Shown piece after piece: positions 19,103-28,156 of a stretch of DNA of 64,000 bases. The notes under the pieces are model-generated. The model worked only from the letters and a program-made list of their open reading frames with translations. It ran no database searches and was not told the DNA's origin. Position 1 is the first letter of the stretch. Each line of letters opens with the position of its first letter. Source of the DNA: Kovacikia minuta CCNUW1 (GTDB lineage Bacteria; Cyanobacteriota; Cyanobacteriia; Leptolyngbyales; Leptolyngbyaceae); NCBI RefSeq assembly GCF_020091585.1, contig NZ_CP083582.1, positions 1,054,001 through 1,118,000 on the forward strand. The letters run 5' to 3'. A program made the translations under genes and the position numbers.

Positions 19103-20130
19103 GCAATCTCGTAGGAATTGTGCTCCATTAAATGGGCGATCGCCCGATCAATTAGCTCCAACCCATGATGAACCGTTTCAATTACGCTCAGTTGGCCCCG
19201 TAGTTCCGCTGCACCGACAAAGCCTTTGGTATACCAGGTCATATGTTTGCGTGCCTGCTGAATGCCGCGATCGCCCTTATACTCCCACAGCATCCACAAA
19301 TGCTCACGGGCGCACTGCAAACGCTCCACAGAGGTCGGCGGAGCTTTTTCCCTGCCCGTTTTGAGGAAGTGGTCTACTTCTCCTACGAGAAAGGGGTAGC
19401 CAAGGGTTCCCCGTGAACACATCACCCCATCTGCCCCTGTTTGCTCCAAACAATTGACGGCTGCCGCCACGGAGAAAATATCCCCATTGGCAATCACCGG
19501 AATGGCAAGAATTTTCTTCAAGCGGGTAATCCATTCCCAATTGGCAGGTCCGTTATACCCCTGAGCACGGGTGCGTCCATGCACGGTAATCATCTGTGCT
19601 CCAGCATCTTGCAGGCGTTGGGCAAACTCCAGAATGGTAATCTCCTGATCAGTCCAGCCAATCCGGGTTTTTACCGTAACTGGAACATCGACTGCCCGTA
19701 CCACTGCCCGCACGATCGCCTCTGCTGTTCGAGGATCGCGTAATAGGGAAGAACCTCCTCCATTTTTGGTGATTTTGTTCACGGGGCAGCCCATGTTGAT
19801 GTCCACGGTATTTGCCCCTTCGGCAACTGCCATCTGCGCTGCCTCCGCCAGGAAGTCGGGACGACAATCAAACAACTGGATGCTAATCGGTTGCTCGTTA
19901 GGATCTACCTCCATTATTTGAGGAAGCTGCTTCATATAACGCAACCCGGATGCATGCACCATCTCGGTATACATCATCGAGTCGGGTGCATGGCGGCGCA
20001 CCAGACGCCGAAAGACCAGGTCGGTCACGCCCGATAGGGGCGATTGTAAGACCCGACTCTTAACCTCAAGCTGACCAATTTTCAATGGGCTGGACAGACG
20101 AGCTTGCAAATTATGAGAAAACGCCAGCAT
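19069..20130 (-). CDS. dusB: tRNA-dihydrouridine synthase
   Basis: FMN enzyme that reduces specific uridines in tRNA D loops with NADPH. Family marks are VLQSPLSGVTDLVFR (FMN pocket), the catalytic Cys in DINMGCPVNKITKNGGGS, the Lys in VTVKTRIGW, TVHGRTRAQGYNG, VIANGDIF and GVMCSRGTLGYPFL. It is about 353 residues from ATG 20130 (MLAFSHNLQAR). The upstream start at 20154 would overlap the GT9 stop by 16 bases and adds eight residues without family similarity. It lies 8 bases downstream of the GT9 gene on the same strand, so the two are probably cotranscribed. The 3' end overlaps the broken histidine kinase on the other strand. Confidence 0.93.
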   Translation of the reverse strand: MLAFSHNLQARLSSPLKIGQLEVKSRVLQSPLSGVTDLVFRRLVRRHAPDSMMYTEMVHASGLRYMKQLPQIMEVDPNEQPISIQLFDCRPDFLAEAAQMAVAEGANTVDINMGCPVNKITKNGGGSSLLRDPRTAEAIVRAVVRAVDVPVTVKTRIGWTDQEITILEFAQRLQDAGAQMITVHGRTRAQGYNGPANWEWITRLKKILAIPVIANGDIFSVAAAVNCLEQTGADGVMCSRGTLGYPFLVGEVDHFLKTGREKAPPTSVERLQCAREHLWMLWEYKGDRGIQQARKHMTWYTKGFVGAAELRGQLSVIETVHHGLELIDRAIAHLMEHNSYEIAQSDPALPVSL

Positions 20131-20138
20131 GGAGAAAA

Positions 20139-21104
20139 TTACCGACCTCCCCAAATTTTTTCCAAAACCGTCTGGGGCGCAATGTCTGTCATTTGCCCAG
20201 TCAGGGACTTGATCCCGACAAAGCGATCGCTCTCAGGCAGCAACCGTTTCGGCTCGGTCGGACCAAACAACGCCAGGGTGTAGGTCTTCACAGCCACGGC
20301 TAAATGCATAGGCGCACTATCCGTAGATATCAGGAGATTGGCCCCAGCAATCATTGCAGCCAGTTTGCCCACATCCTCAGGGGAAGTTACTTTTAACCCC
20401 GAATTAGCTGCAAGTAACGTCTGGACAAACTCCCTGTCTTCCGGTCCCTGGATGACGACGATCGGCAACTCTGGCTGGCGCTGCTGAAAGTCCTGAACAA
20501 TTCCAAGCCAACTTTCCACAGGATAAATCTTATCAATTCCCTTTTGTTTGGCTAATTGACTCGATCCTCCATGAATCAAAACATAACCACTGTTTTGAAT
20601 TCCCAGTCGTTTACGTTCCGCATCTGCCCAATCAATATCTTTAACTGGCACACTGATCGCGATTTCAGGACAAGGGGTATTGATTCCCAAACCCTTCAGC
20701 AGATCGTGATACAAATTGGCCGCGTACTGATCCGGTTTCAGCGGCACGGGATTCGTCAAGAAAACTTCTCCAGGGCTACCCGCGTAGCCAACTCTAACCG
20801 GAATTCCTGTTAACCAAAGCAAAAGCCCAACCGTCCAACGTTGCCCCAGGGAAATGGCAACATCATATTCACGCTCACGCACCACACCCAACAGATTCCC
20901 CCAATCTGCCAGACTATTTCGGTCTTTGAAATCAAAGGGGATCGTGGTCTTTACAGACTTCGCTACTCGGTAAGCATCCTTCGCCCTAGGCTCAACAACG
21001 ACATCGAGCTGAGCCTCAGGATAAATTTGCTTCAGGCTATCCAGAGTTGGGAAGAATAAGATTTGATCGCCAATCCCGCCAGGGACGAAGGCTACTATTC
21101 TCAT
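20139..21104 (-). CDS. glycosyltransferase family 9 (heptosyltransferase-like)
   Basis: 321 residues of the ADP-heptose:LPS heptosyltransferase fold (GT-B). It has the N-terminal MRIVAFVPGGIGDQILFFPT, DVVVEPRAKDAYR, GGSSQLAKQKG at the start of the second domain, and the donor-site region STDSAPMHLAVAVKTYTLA with LFGPTEPKRLLP. These match GT9 proteins that add sugars to lipid-linked glycans. In cyanobacteria, which lack classical heptose cores, the donor sugar is uncertain. ATG 21104 follows a 165-base gap shared with divergent ispD. It is separated by 8 bases from dusB. Confidence 0.9.
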   Translation of the reverse strand: MRIVAFVPGGIGDQILFFPTLDSLKQIYPEAQLDVVVEPRAKDAYRVAKSVKTTIPFDFKDRNSLADWGNLLGVVREREYDVAISLGQRWTVGLLLWLTGIPVRVGYAGSPGEVFLTNPVPLKPDQYAANLYHDLLKGLGINTPCPEIAISVPVKDIDWADAERKRLGIQNSGYVLIHGGSSQLAKQKGIDKIYPVESWLGIVQDFQQRQPELPIVVIQGPEDREFVQTLLAANSGLKVTSPEDVGKLAAMIAGANLLISTDSAPMHLAVAVKTYTLALFGPTEPKRLLPESDRFVGIKSLTGQMTDIAPQTVLEKIWGGR

Positions 21105-21269
21105 AGTGGAAGGGAAATATTTCTTTACGCTAACTCGCTCCTTATTTTAGGGGAAGATACAGTAAAGTTTTGAGTTTTACACGTCACCATCGGATCACAA
21201 TTTAAACTGAAGATTCCTGAATCTCACTCCAGAAAAACTGCTATGTACCGTAGTTTCTAGAGGATTGCC

Positions 21270-21959
21270 GTGTACCTTCTCATTCCAGCCGCCGGATCAG
21301 GTCGCCGTATGGGCAGCAGTCGTAATAAATTGTTACTTCCCTTGCTCGATCGTCCCCTCCTTTTCTGGACACTTTCCGCCGCAAAAGCTTCTGAGTCCAT
21401 TCGCTGGGTTGGGTTAATTGGTCAACCAGAAGATTTTCAGGACTTTAAGGAAATCGTGGTTGCTCTCTCAATGACCAAATTTGTTCACTTTATCCCTGGA
21501 GGCTCGACCCGCCAGGAGTCCGTTTATAAAGGGTTGCAAGCGTTACCAGCTGTCGCCGAAAGAGTTTTGATCCATGATGGAGCAAGATGTTTGATTACAC
21601 CTGCGCTATTTGACCACTGTGCCAGAGAAATTTCCCAGTGCCCTGGCTTAATCGCGGCTGTTCCCGTTAAAGATACGATCAAGGTTGTTGAATCCGCTAC
21701 CCATCTAGTATCGGGAACCCTCGATCGCGGTCAACTATGGGCAGCCCAAACCCCTAAGGGGTTTGAGGTCGAACGGCTGACCCAGTGCCACATCGAAGGC
21801 AATCGTCAGGGATGGGAGGTGACTGATGATGCAGCTCTGTTTGAGCAATGCGGTTACCCGGTCAAAATCGTGTCAGGGGAAGAGACCAACCTGAAAGTAA
21901 CAACGCCTGTCGATCTTGCGATCGCCGAATTTATTTTGCGGCAGCGAAATAGGCGCTGA
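21270..21959 (+). CDS. ispD: 2-C-methyl-D-erythritol 4-phosphate cytidylyltransferase
   Basis: Third step of the MEP isoprenoid pathway: couples CTP with MEP to give CDP-ME. Landmarks are the nucleotide loop PAAGSGRRMGSSRNKLLLPL (residues 5-24), GGSTRQESVYKGL, VLIHDGARCL, AAVPVKDTIKVV, LWAAQTPKGFE, VTDDAALFEQCG and the C-terminal NLKVTTPVDLAIAEF. The 229 residues match the family. The start is GTG 21270, preceded by AGAGGAT as a ribosome-binding site. It is convergent with the VanZ-like gene, with 7 bases between the stops. Confidence 0.95.
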   Translation: MYLLIPAAGSGRRMGSSRNKLLLPLLDRPLLFWTLSAAKASESIRWVGLIGQPEDFQDFKEIVVALSMTKFVHFIPGGSTRQESVYKGLQALPAVAERVLIHDGARCLITPALFDHCAREISQCPGLIAAVPVKDTIKVVESATHLVSGTLDRGQLWAAQTPKGFEVERLTQCHIEGNRQGWEVTDDAALFEQCGYPVKIVSGEETNLKVTTPVDLAIAEFILRQRNRR

Positions 21960-21966
21960 CTTTCGG

Positions 21967-23535
21967 TTAGAAACTATCGGCTTTTTCAACAGAATTTTTC
22001 GTTGTGTCCAGAAAAGCCCATCGAATCAGTAATCTTGTTGCCCAAAAAGTAATCAGAGAAATGAAAATGTTGATCATCAAATTTTCTACTCGAAGAGACT
22101 GGGCGCTCTGATTACACCAAAGCATTTCTAACAGGATTGCAGGTACCAAACTGCCTCCCATCATTAACAGGCAGTAGAATAATAAATTCCCTTTTACCAG
22201 GGTGCTAATCAGTGCTAAAAGAAAAGCCAATGGCACAAAGATCATCAGGGAATGAACAATCTCAACAATCTTTCCTTGGTGAATCTTGGGAGGAAGCAGG
22301 TAGCTCAGTAACGTAGCATCGGGAGATAGTTCTGATGTTTGCAAACGTTGGCTATTATCTACGTATACCCGCAGGATTGCGTTGGCATAAACAATTACAA
22401 AATGGTGGACAGCGGTATCCTTAAAGATGTTGCCAAAATACATTTCTGGATGCCTTCCATTGTCCCCAGAAAAAGAAGTACGAAGGCGAACGGTTAAATC
22501 CTGACCCTCTTGACCGATCGTCAAATTTCGATTAAGCGCATCCTGAGAAAGTGAAAAGATTCGAGCGGGTCCAGTTTGAGCTTGATCCGAACTTGCAGCG
22601 ATTAAACTTAAAGTAAACTCAGAACTTTTTTGGATTTGTTGATTGATAAATTTTGCTGGATCTAGGGTTGTTAACCAATGCTGGGGTGATAAAGAAACCC
22701 CTGAGCGAACAGTTGAACCTTCAGAGCTTCCCCGCCACACAAGATTGGGAGAACGCCCCATTAAATCTGAATAGTTGCCTTTCCCTTCTAAAAGGTATTC
22801 AGCTAATAAAGAATCTCCTAGAACATCAGCAGCTTTTTTTGCTTTTAGAAGCTGTACTAGAGCTTTTCCAGTAATCGCTTTGTTGGCGATCGCAACTTCA
22901 GAAATGGTTCCTTTCCAGGGGCGATCGCCGGTTTGTTCATTGCCAAGTAATAACGGAAAGTTAACATCCCAACGATTGAGATTAACAAGATTTTGTGACC
23001 CCAGTATAATCAAGGAAACGAGTAGAAAATAGCCGATAAACCCTATTGCTAACGGTTTAATAGTCAATCGACTTAAGCTTTTCTGGCAAATCCAATAAAC
23101 TTTCCTATCTATTCCTCCTACCCACCAATAGAAGCTAAGACAGCCAAATACTCCTCCCAAAGTGTTTGTTAAAACATCACTCAGACTAGAAGTTCTTGTA
23201 GGTAAAAAGGTTTGTAATAGCTCAATACTTAAGGAAAACCCAAAACTGAAAATTAAAACACTAACCAGTGTTATAGCCCCCGTCAGCCGTGTTTTTTTCC
23301 GGATATGCCAACCTAAACCAAATCCCCAGGGTATAAAAAGTAGCACATTGGCAATTTGGTCAACCAAATTACTGGGGCGCTGCAAACTACCTACCAATTG
23401 ATGCCATAAAGAATCTTCTTGAACAGAAAAGTTAAAGGGGTACAAGGTAATAATTGCAATCCCTAGAAAGCTTCCAACAGCAATGACCAAACCTGGGTTC
23501 CCTGCTAACTTCCTCATGGTTCTGTCGAAATCCAT
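21967..23535 (-). CDS. VanZ-like membrane protein with LamG-like sensor domain
   Basis: 522 residues. The N-terminal part (about 1-165) is VanZ-like: ITLYPFNF, DQIANVLLFIPWGFGLG, LSIELLQTFLPTRTSSLSDV and TNTLGGVFG, with four or five helices. After one more helix (about 173-195) comes an extracytoplasmic region of about 220 residues that looks like a concanavalin/LamG jelly roll (NLNRWDVNFPLLLGNEQT, WKGTISEVAIANKAI, PAKFINQQ, FTLSLIAASSD, HFVIVYANAILRVYVD). A further group of helices lies near the C-terminus. The VanZ family includes teicoplanin-resistance proteins, but in polysaccharide loci its role is unknown. It starts 5 bases after the PIG-L stop and is probably in one operon with it and the GT4 gene. 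Confidence 0.82.
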   Translation of the reverse strand: MDFDRTMRKLAGNPGLVIAVGSFLGIAIITLYPFNFSVQEDSLWHQLVGSLQRPSNLVDQIANVLLFIPWGFGLGWHIRKKTRLTGAITLVSVLIFSFGFSLSIELLQTFLPTRTSSLSDVLTNTLGGVFGCLSFYWWVGGIDRKVYWICQKSLSRLTIKPLAIGFIGYFLLVSLIILGSQNLVNLNRWDVNFPLLLGNEQTGDRPWKGTISEVAIANKAITGKALVQLLKAKKAADVLGDSLLAEYLLEGKGNYSDLMGRSPNLVWRGSSEGSTVRSGVSLSPQHWLTTLDPAKFINQQIQKSSEFTLSLIAASSDQAQTGPARIFSLSQDALNRNLTIGQEGQDLTVRLRTSFSGDNGRHPEMYFGNIFKDTAVHHFVIVYANAILRVYVDNSQRLQTSELSPDATLLSYLLPPKIHQGKIVEIVHSLMIFVPLAFLLALISTLVKGNLLFYCLLMMGGSLVPAILLEMLWCNQSAQSLRVENLMINIFISLITFWATRLLIRWAFLDTTKNSVEKADSF

Positions 23536-23540
23536 ATAAT

Positions 23541-24395
23541 TTACCTGTTTCGATTCAAAAGATCGTTCTCATTCAATTGCTCATAGCGGTAGAAAAACTC
23601 TCGCTCCTGCAACAGACAATCCAAAAATCTTCCCTGTGAAACATCCCTAAGTGTTGACCAGGTTGGATCGGGTAAGAATTGTGTCATTTGAGTTTGATGC
23701 TTTTCTAAAGCGGCGCGTTTAAGATGCAGGACATTACCAATTGAAACTGAGGTACGAAAATCTTTGAGTAACCGCAACCCAAATCCCGCTGATATAGTAT
23801 TTTTGATAGCAGATTTAATTTCCCATTTTTTCCCCCATAAACTTACCCACGGCCAATGGAACCAAAACCATACCGGATATTCATAAACGGTTACATCAAG
23901 TCCATGCATTCTGACCGCAGTTAACACGATCGAGTTGGTAATCGTATGATCTAAGTGCCCCTCCTTGTGATAGGGAATAAAGACCTGTTCAGGTTGATAT
24001 GCAAGAAGAATCTGAGCAACTTTATCAATAGCAATCTCCTGGTGCTGGCTCAAACATCCATCCTCAAAATTCAGAAAGATAACGTCCTTTTTATCAATCC
24101 CGAGCACCTCGCAGGCAGATACTGCTTCCTGGGCACGAATTAATCTCAATTCGTTCTTAGAGATCAAATGGCTGTGCGATCGACAACCGTCTGTCATAAA
24201 GACAACCTTGACAGCGGCTCCTAGTTTCTTCTTAAGCAGAAGAGTTCCACCACAACCAAGGGTTTCATCATCCTCGTGGGGTGAAAAAATAATTGCAGAT
24301 TTCTGTAAATCGATCGGGTCTAGCTCATGAGATAAGTGACCCATTAAATACCTATAAAAGGAACAAAGAAGAGTTCGAGGAGATTGCACTTTCAT
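23541..24395 (-). CDS. PIG-L family N-acetyl sugar deacetylase
   Basis: Zinc-dependent deacetylase of the LmbE/PIG-L family, which removes acetyl groups from N-acetylglucosaminyl compounds. Zinc motifs are visible: SPHEDDETLGCGG in the first 60 residues and the second-site histidine stretch in YHKEGHLDHTITNS. ATG 24395 (MKVQSPRTLLCSFYRYL) is preferred. The longer open frame to 24536 lies wholly inside the upstream glycosyltransferase gene, and a shorter start at 24344 would also be possible. About 285 residues, soluble. It lies between a GT4 gene and a VanZ-like gene on the same strand, suggesting action on a surface glycan or a sugar-lipid precursor. Confidence 0.87.
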   Translation of the reverse strand: MKVQSPRTLLCSFYRYLMGHLSHELDPIDLQKSAIIFSPHEDDETLGCGGTLLLKKKLGAAVKVVFMTDGCRSHSHLISKNELRLIRAQEAVSACEVLGIDKKDVIFLNFEDGCLSQHQEIAIDKVAQILLAYQPEQVFIPYHKEGHLDHTITNSIVLTAVRMHGLDVTVYEYPVWFWFHWPWVSLWGKKWEIKSAIKNTISAGFGLRLLKDFRTSVSIGNVLHLKRAALEKHQTQMTQFLPDPTWSTLRDVSQGRFLDCLLQEREFFYRYEQLNENDLLNRNR

Positions 24396-25710
24396 AGGGC
24401 TTACAAATATTTTTGTACTCAGCTTCAAGACTTTCAGCAACTTTTGACCAGGAAAACAAAGCAAGCGCTCTCTGCCGCCCGGCTTGTCCCATCGATTTTC
24501 TAAGATCTTCATTCGAAAGCAGTTCGCAAATTGCATGAGCCAATACAGAGGGATTATTTGGCTCCACTAAAACGCCTGTTTCACCCTGCTGAATGATGGA
24601 GGTCATACCTCCAACTCGTGCGGCAATCACCGGAATACCACAGGCCATACTCTCGACCAGACTCATCCCAAACGCTTCACTTAAAGAGGGATTAACCACG
24701 ATCGTTGCATTTTTGTAGTAGATCGGCAATTCTTCATGGGAGACATAACCCGTAAACACAACGCGGTTGTTAATGTCTGCTGACATTCTGTGCTTCAGTT
24801 TTTCTAGATAGCTCCCCAAATAGAATTCAGATAACCCTAAGGATTCAGGCTCATTACTGGCACCGAAAACCCATTCCTTAGCCGCTACTACTTCCGAACC
24901 AATGATCCTAAGCCTGGTATGTGGCCAACTCTGAATCACTTGATGAAAAGCGTCTAACAGTACATGTATTCCTTTTTCGGGCGAAATTCTACCGACAAAC
25001 AAAATTTCTCTGAAATGGGTTTCCTGGCTCAATTGAGATGGGTTATCCCTGACAGGATTAGTCTGCCTGACGAGTAGATCTATTTTGGATTCCTGAGAAA
25101 AATTTCCTATATCAACTCCGTTGTATATTGTCTTACAGCGGTCTTTGAAGAAAGGGAACCTGCTTTGAATTTTTTCAGTAATGTACTCACTACAGCCAAT
25201 GATCAGGTCAGCCTGCTTAAGCCGCCTCTCTAGAAGCAAATAATTAAATTGGGATAGCCATTCGCAATGCATGTGTAAAACAATTTTTATTTTTGGATTA
25301 AAAGCTCGAATGATTGGAATAAATTGAGAGAAGTTATGAATATGTACCAGATCACAGTTTTGCTGGGCTAAATCCCTTGCGATTTGAAGGATATATGTTA
25401 AGTAGAAGTGTTTGGAAATAATAAATGGGCAGTCAGCATTAGCGAGATCTAAGCGCTGTGAAATTTGATTAAATTTGCTAACAATTTTGTTGAGTACCCA
25501 TCGATCGATCTTCGTCAGGGAACCTCTATAGCAAATTCCTTCATGCATTTGGTTAGTTTTGTTGAACACAGATCTCTTCTCGCCATAAGTAACAATCTCA
25601 TGGGAAATGGCAAGTTGGCGGGCAGTATTGTAAGTCCAGATCCCAACTGAATCCCCAGTTGGAGAGGGGACTGCATCAGTCCAGGGTTGATTAACAAAGG
25701 CAATTTTCAC
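24352..25710 (-). CDS. glycosyltransferase family 4
   Basis: 452 residues of GT-B fold. The N-terminal acceptor domain runs from MKIAFVNQPWTD through HIHNFSQFIP and GCSEYITEKIQSRFP. The C-terminal donor domain has FVGRISPEKGIHVLLDAF, VVNPSLSEAFGMSLVESMA and CGIPVIAARVGGMTSII, which contains the E-x7-E motif of family 4. It transfers a nucleotide-activated sugar; donor and acceptor are unknown. First gene of a likely three-gene operon (GT4, PIG-L deacetylase, VanZ-like protein). Its 3' end overlaps the deacetylase start region. It is divergent from the exopolysaccharide cluster at 26.9 kb. Confidence 0.9.
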   Translation of the reverse strand: MKIAFVNQPWTDAVPSPTGDSVGIWTYNTARQLAISHEIVTYGEKRSVFNKTNQMHEGICYRGSLTKIDRWVLNKIVSKFNQISQRLDLANADCPFIISKHFYLTYILQIARDLAQQNCDLVHIHNFSQFIPIIRAFNPKIKIVLHMHCEWLSQFNYLLLERRLKQADLIIGCSEYITEKIQSRFPFFKDRCKTIYNGVDIGNFSQESKIDLLVRQTNPVRDNPSQLSQETHFREILFVGRISPEKGIHVLLDAFHQVIQSWPHTRLRIIGSEVVAAKEWVFGASNEPESLGLSEFYLGSYLEKLKHRMSADINNRVVFTGYVSHEELPIYYKNATIVVNPSLSEAFGMSLVESMACGIPVIAARVGGMTSIIQQGETGVLVEPNNPSVLAHAICELLSNEDLRKSMGQAGRQRALALFSWSKVAESLEAEYKNICKPYESAISSNSSLFLL

Positions 25711-25746
25711 TAATTTTACTTCTTAAAAAATGGTTTTGATCTTAGA

Positions 25747-25904
25747 GAGTGCTTGAAAAGTCCTACTGTCGGTAGCAAAGATGCGATCCCCCTAAGTCCC
25801 CCTTATTAAGGGGGACTTTAAGCCTGTTTCCTCCCTTTTTAAGGGGGGTTAGGGGGGATCTGTGAGTGTTGCATCTTACAGTCCATACCTTTTCAAACAT
25901 CCTC
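25747..25904. mobile_element. MITE-like hairpin element, 158 bp
   Basis: Ends GAGTGCTTGAAAAG (left) and the complement of GAGGATGTTTGAAAAG (right) form imperfect terminal inverted repeats. The element is flanked by the identical pentamer TTAGA at 25742-25746 and 25905-25909, a probable target duplication. The centre folds back through GATCCCCCTAAGTCCCCC and GGGGGGTTAGGGGGGATC, related to the hairpin at 57730-58000. It has no coding capacity. Confidence 0.7.
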
Positions 25905-25909
25905 TTAGA

Positions 25910-26905
25910 CGATATTTAAAAAGTAGAGCATGGATTGCAGCAAATAGGGAACTGGAAGTAAAGCATAGAAATTGTAAGGTAGGCTGCCATTGATAACCAT
26001 CTGATAACCATCCATGTCATCTATTCATTCAATACGATGCCTGCTTGTCATATATCCTCCTTGGAAAACTTTATGAGTGATTGATAGGGTGAGGAGTTGT
26101 ATGAAAAGGTACTGCTTCAGCTAATTCAATCAACCTTCAGCTATTCCGATTTATTCACGTCATGCTTTTACAATCAATCCAGCTTTGTCATGAGTCAATA
26201 AAAGGAAAAATTAAATAGCTTTTTCAGTACATTCTCGATTTGAGGGAGATTACTTAAGTGTTTTTTGATACTTGAACCAATTGGTTCTCCACCTGTTTGC
26301 TCTCTTACTTGCTACGTACTTGAAAGACTCGCTACTCTGGCAGGAATTTTTTGGCGCAAATATTAGGTTTATTGGATGCGAAAAAAGCAAATAGCTTGTA
26401 GAAATATTGAATCAACAAATTTTAGTTTTCGCTTATACAGTTCCTTTTTCTACATCTTTGGCTTTATGGATTATTTACAAGCCCTATGGTTGTATTAAGT
26501 GAAGGTGAACCCAGAAGAAATTTGTCTACATGATTCTACAGAAAACTCTATCCTCCTTATAGGGGACGGATTATGTGAGTTTTCTTTTGCTCCTCGCAAG
26601 ACCATCTCTCCGGATTGTCAGCACTTGTAACGGCTTATTCCCTAATAGAGCTATACGGTTGTCCCCATCGTCGTATTCACATAGGTTTAACTGCGTTGGC
26701 TTTGTTAGTTTCCTTGTAAATCTCATCCCAAGGGTTATGGAACCAAATTTATGGATTTTTGGGTCGTACAAAGCAATGGGTCGTACAACACAAGCAGAAA
26801 AGCCGCCCGGATGCTTTGAGACTGGGAAGGTTTGATGGTTAACATCGGAATTAAGGCTCGCTCCCAAGTTTCTTACTGGACTCTCTGGACCCTAATAATT
26901 AAGTT
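25910..26905. other. 1 kb intergenic region with an unrecognised short ORF (26571-26867, minus)
   Basis: This AT-rich stretch lies between divergent glycan operons and probably contains the promoter of the 26.9-38.5 kb cluster. A 98-codon minus frame at 26571-26867 (including NLCEYDDGDNRIALLGNKPL and VVRPIALYDPKIHKFG) overlaps an open plus frame at 26575-26835. I recognise neither; a decayed element is possible. Nothing else was seen in 25910-26570. Confidence 0.35.
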
Positions 26906-28099
26906 ATGCGCATTCCTGTTCTGACAATCTTTTATCAATTCAACCCCTGGAACAGCACGATTGGCGGAATTCAGACGGTTATCAGGTATTTCATCAAGTA
27001 TGCTCCCTCTGATTTTGAGATTCGTCTTGTAGGAACCGGGAGTGGTGCGGAAACCTCCGTAGGAAAGTGGTATGAGGCTGAACTAGATGGTAGACAACTG
27101 ATGTTTCTGCCTCTGTTGAATCTTCAGGATGACAATGTGAGGGGCCGGGTGCCGACCACACTGAAATATACAGCAGCGCTTCTAGGACGGAACTTTGCAT
27201 CTGATTTTATGCATTTTCATCGATTAGAGCCAACTGTGGCGGCAGTTCCCTGGAGAGGAGACAAAACGCTCTTCATTCACAATGATATTCATCAACAGAT
27301 GACTTCCTCGGAAAACAAAAATGCGATTCTGTGGCGTCACCTTCCGCAGGCGTATTTTGCCCTTGAGCGGGCGCTCGTTGGACAATTCTCACAAATCCTT
27401 TCCTGCAATTCTGATTCGGTAAAGCTCTATCAACAGCTCTACCCAAAGGTTGCTGAGCGTGTTTCCTTTATTAAAAATACGGTAGACAACGAAGTATTTT
27501 ACCCCTTGTCTACAGAGGTGCGGACTCAACAAAGGATTGCCTTTGCAAAACGCTTAGCACTGCCAGATGAGACTCGATTTATTCTATTTGCGGGTCGGCT
27601 TCATCCTCAGAAAGATCCTTTGTTATTGGTGAGAGCCATAGCTGCACTCAATGAGCCAAACGTTCATTTGCTAGTTGCAGGTGCTGGAGAGTTGTCTAGC
27701 CAGATTGAGTCTGAGATTGCTCAACTGGGGTTATCGACCCAAGTCTCTATGTTGGGTTCACTTAAACAAACAGAGCTGGCGGATCTGCATCGTCTTTGTA
27801 GCATTTTTGTTCTGAGTAGTGCTTATGAAGGTCTCCCCCTAGTTGTCTTAGAGGCACTTGCTTGTGGAACACCAGTCGTTACTACACGCTGTGGTGAAAC
27901 TCCCTATTTACTAGCTGATGATAGCGGGGTTGTCTGTGAAGAACGGACACCAATCGCAATTGCAGCAGCGCTCCGAAAAGTGTTGTGCAATCCGGAGGAT
28001 TATCCGGCAGAAGCCTGCATAAGAACTGCAAAGCCTTTTGGAGCACGTCATGTTATCCATGAGGTTTATAGCGATATGTTGAAACGCTGGAAGCCCTGA
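26906..28099 (+). CDS. glycosyltransferase family 4
   Basis: 397 residues, GT-B fold. The N-terminal half includes PWNSTIGGIQTVIRYFIKYA and DFMHFHRLEPTVAAVPW; the donor half has FAGRLHPQKDPLLLVRAIAA, VAGAGELSSQIE, and VLSSAYEGLPLVVLEALACG with TPVVTTRCGE, the E-x7-E donor motif of GT4. First gene of the Wzx/Wzy-type cluster, so it probably adds a sugar to the lipid-linked repeat unit on the cytoplasmic face. ATG 26906 is the only start giving MRIPVLTIFYQF. It is followed 57 bases later by another GT4 gene. Sugar specificity cannot be told. Confidence 0.9.
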   Translation: MRIPVLTIFYQFNPWNSTIGGIQTVIRYFIKYAPSDFEIRLVGTGSGAETSVGKWYEAELDGRQLMFLPLLNLQDDNVRGRVPTTLKYTAALLGRNFASDFMHFHRLEPTVAAVPWRGDKTLFIHNDIHQQMTSSENKNAILWRHLPQAYFALERALVGQFSQILSCNSDSVKLYQQLYPKVAERVSFIKNTVDNEVFYPLSTEVRTQQRIAFAKRLALPDETRFILFAGRLHPQKDPLLLVRAIAALNEPNVHLLVAGAGELSSQIESEIAQLGLSTQVSMLGSLKQTELADLHRLCSIFVLSSAYEGLPLVVLEALACGTPVVTTRCGETPYLLADDSGVVCEERTPIAIAAALRKVLCNPEDYPAEACIRTAKPFGARHVIHEVYSDMLKRWKP

Positions 28100-28156
28100 G
28101 TCAATGGTTGGCAAAAGTAAGGTTTACCTCCCTGTTCGTCATAAAGGATACTTAAC

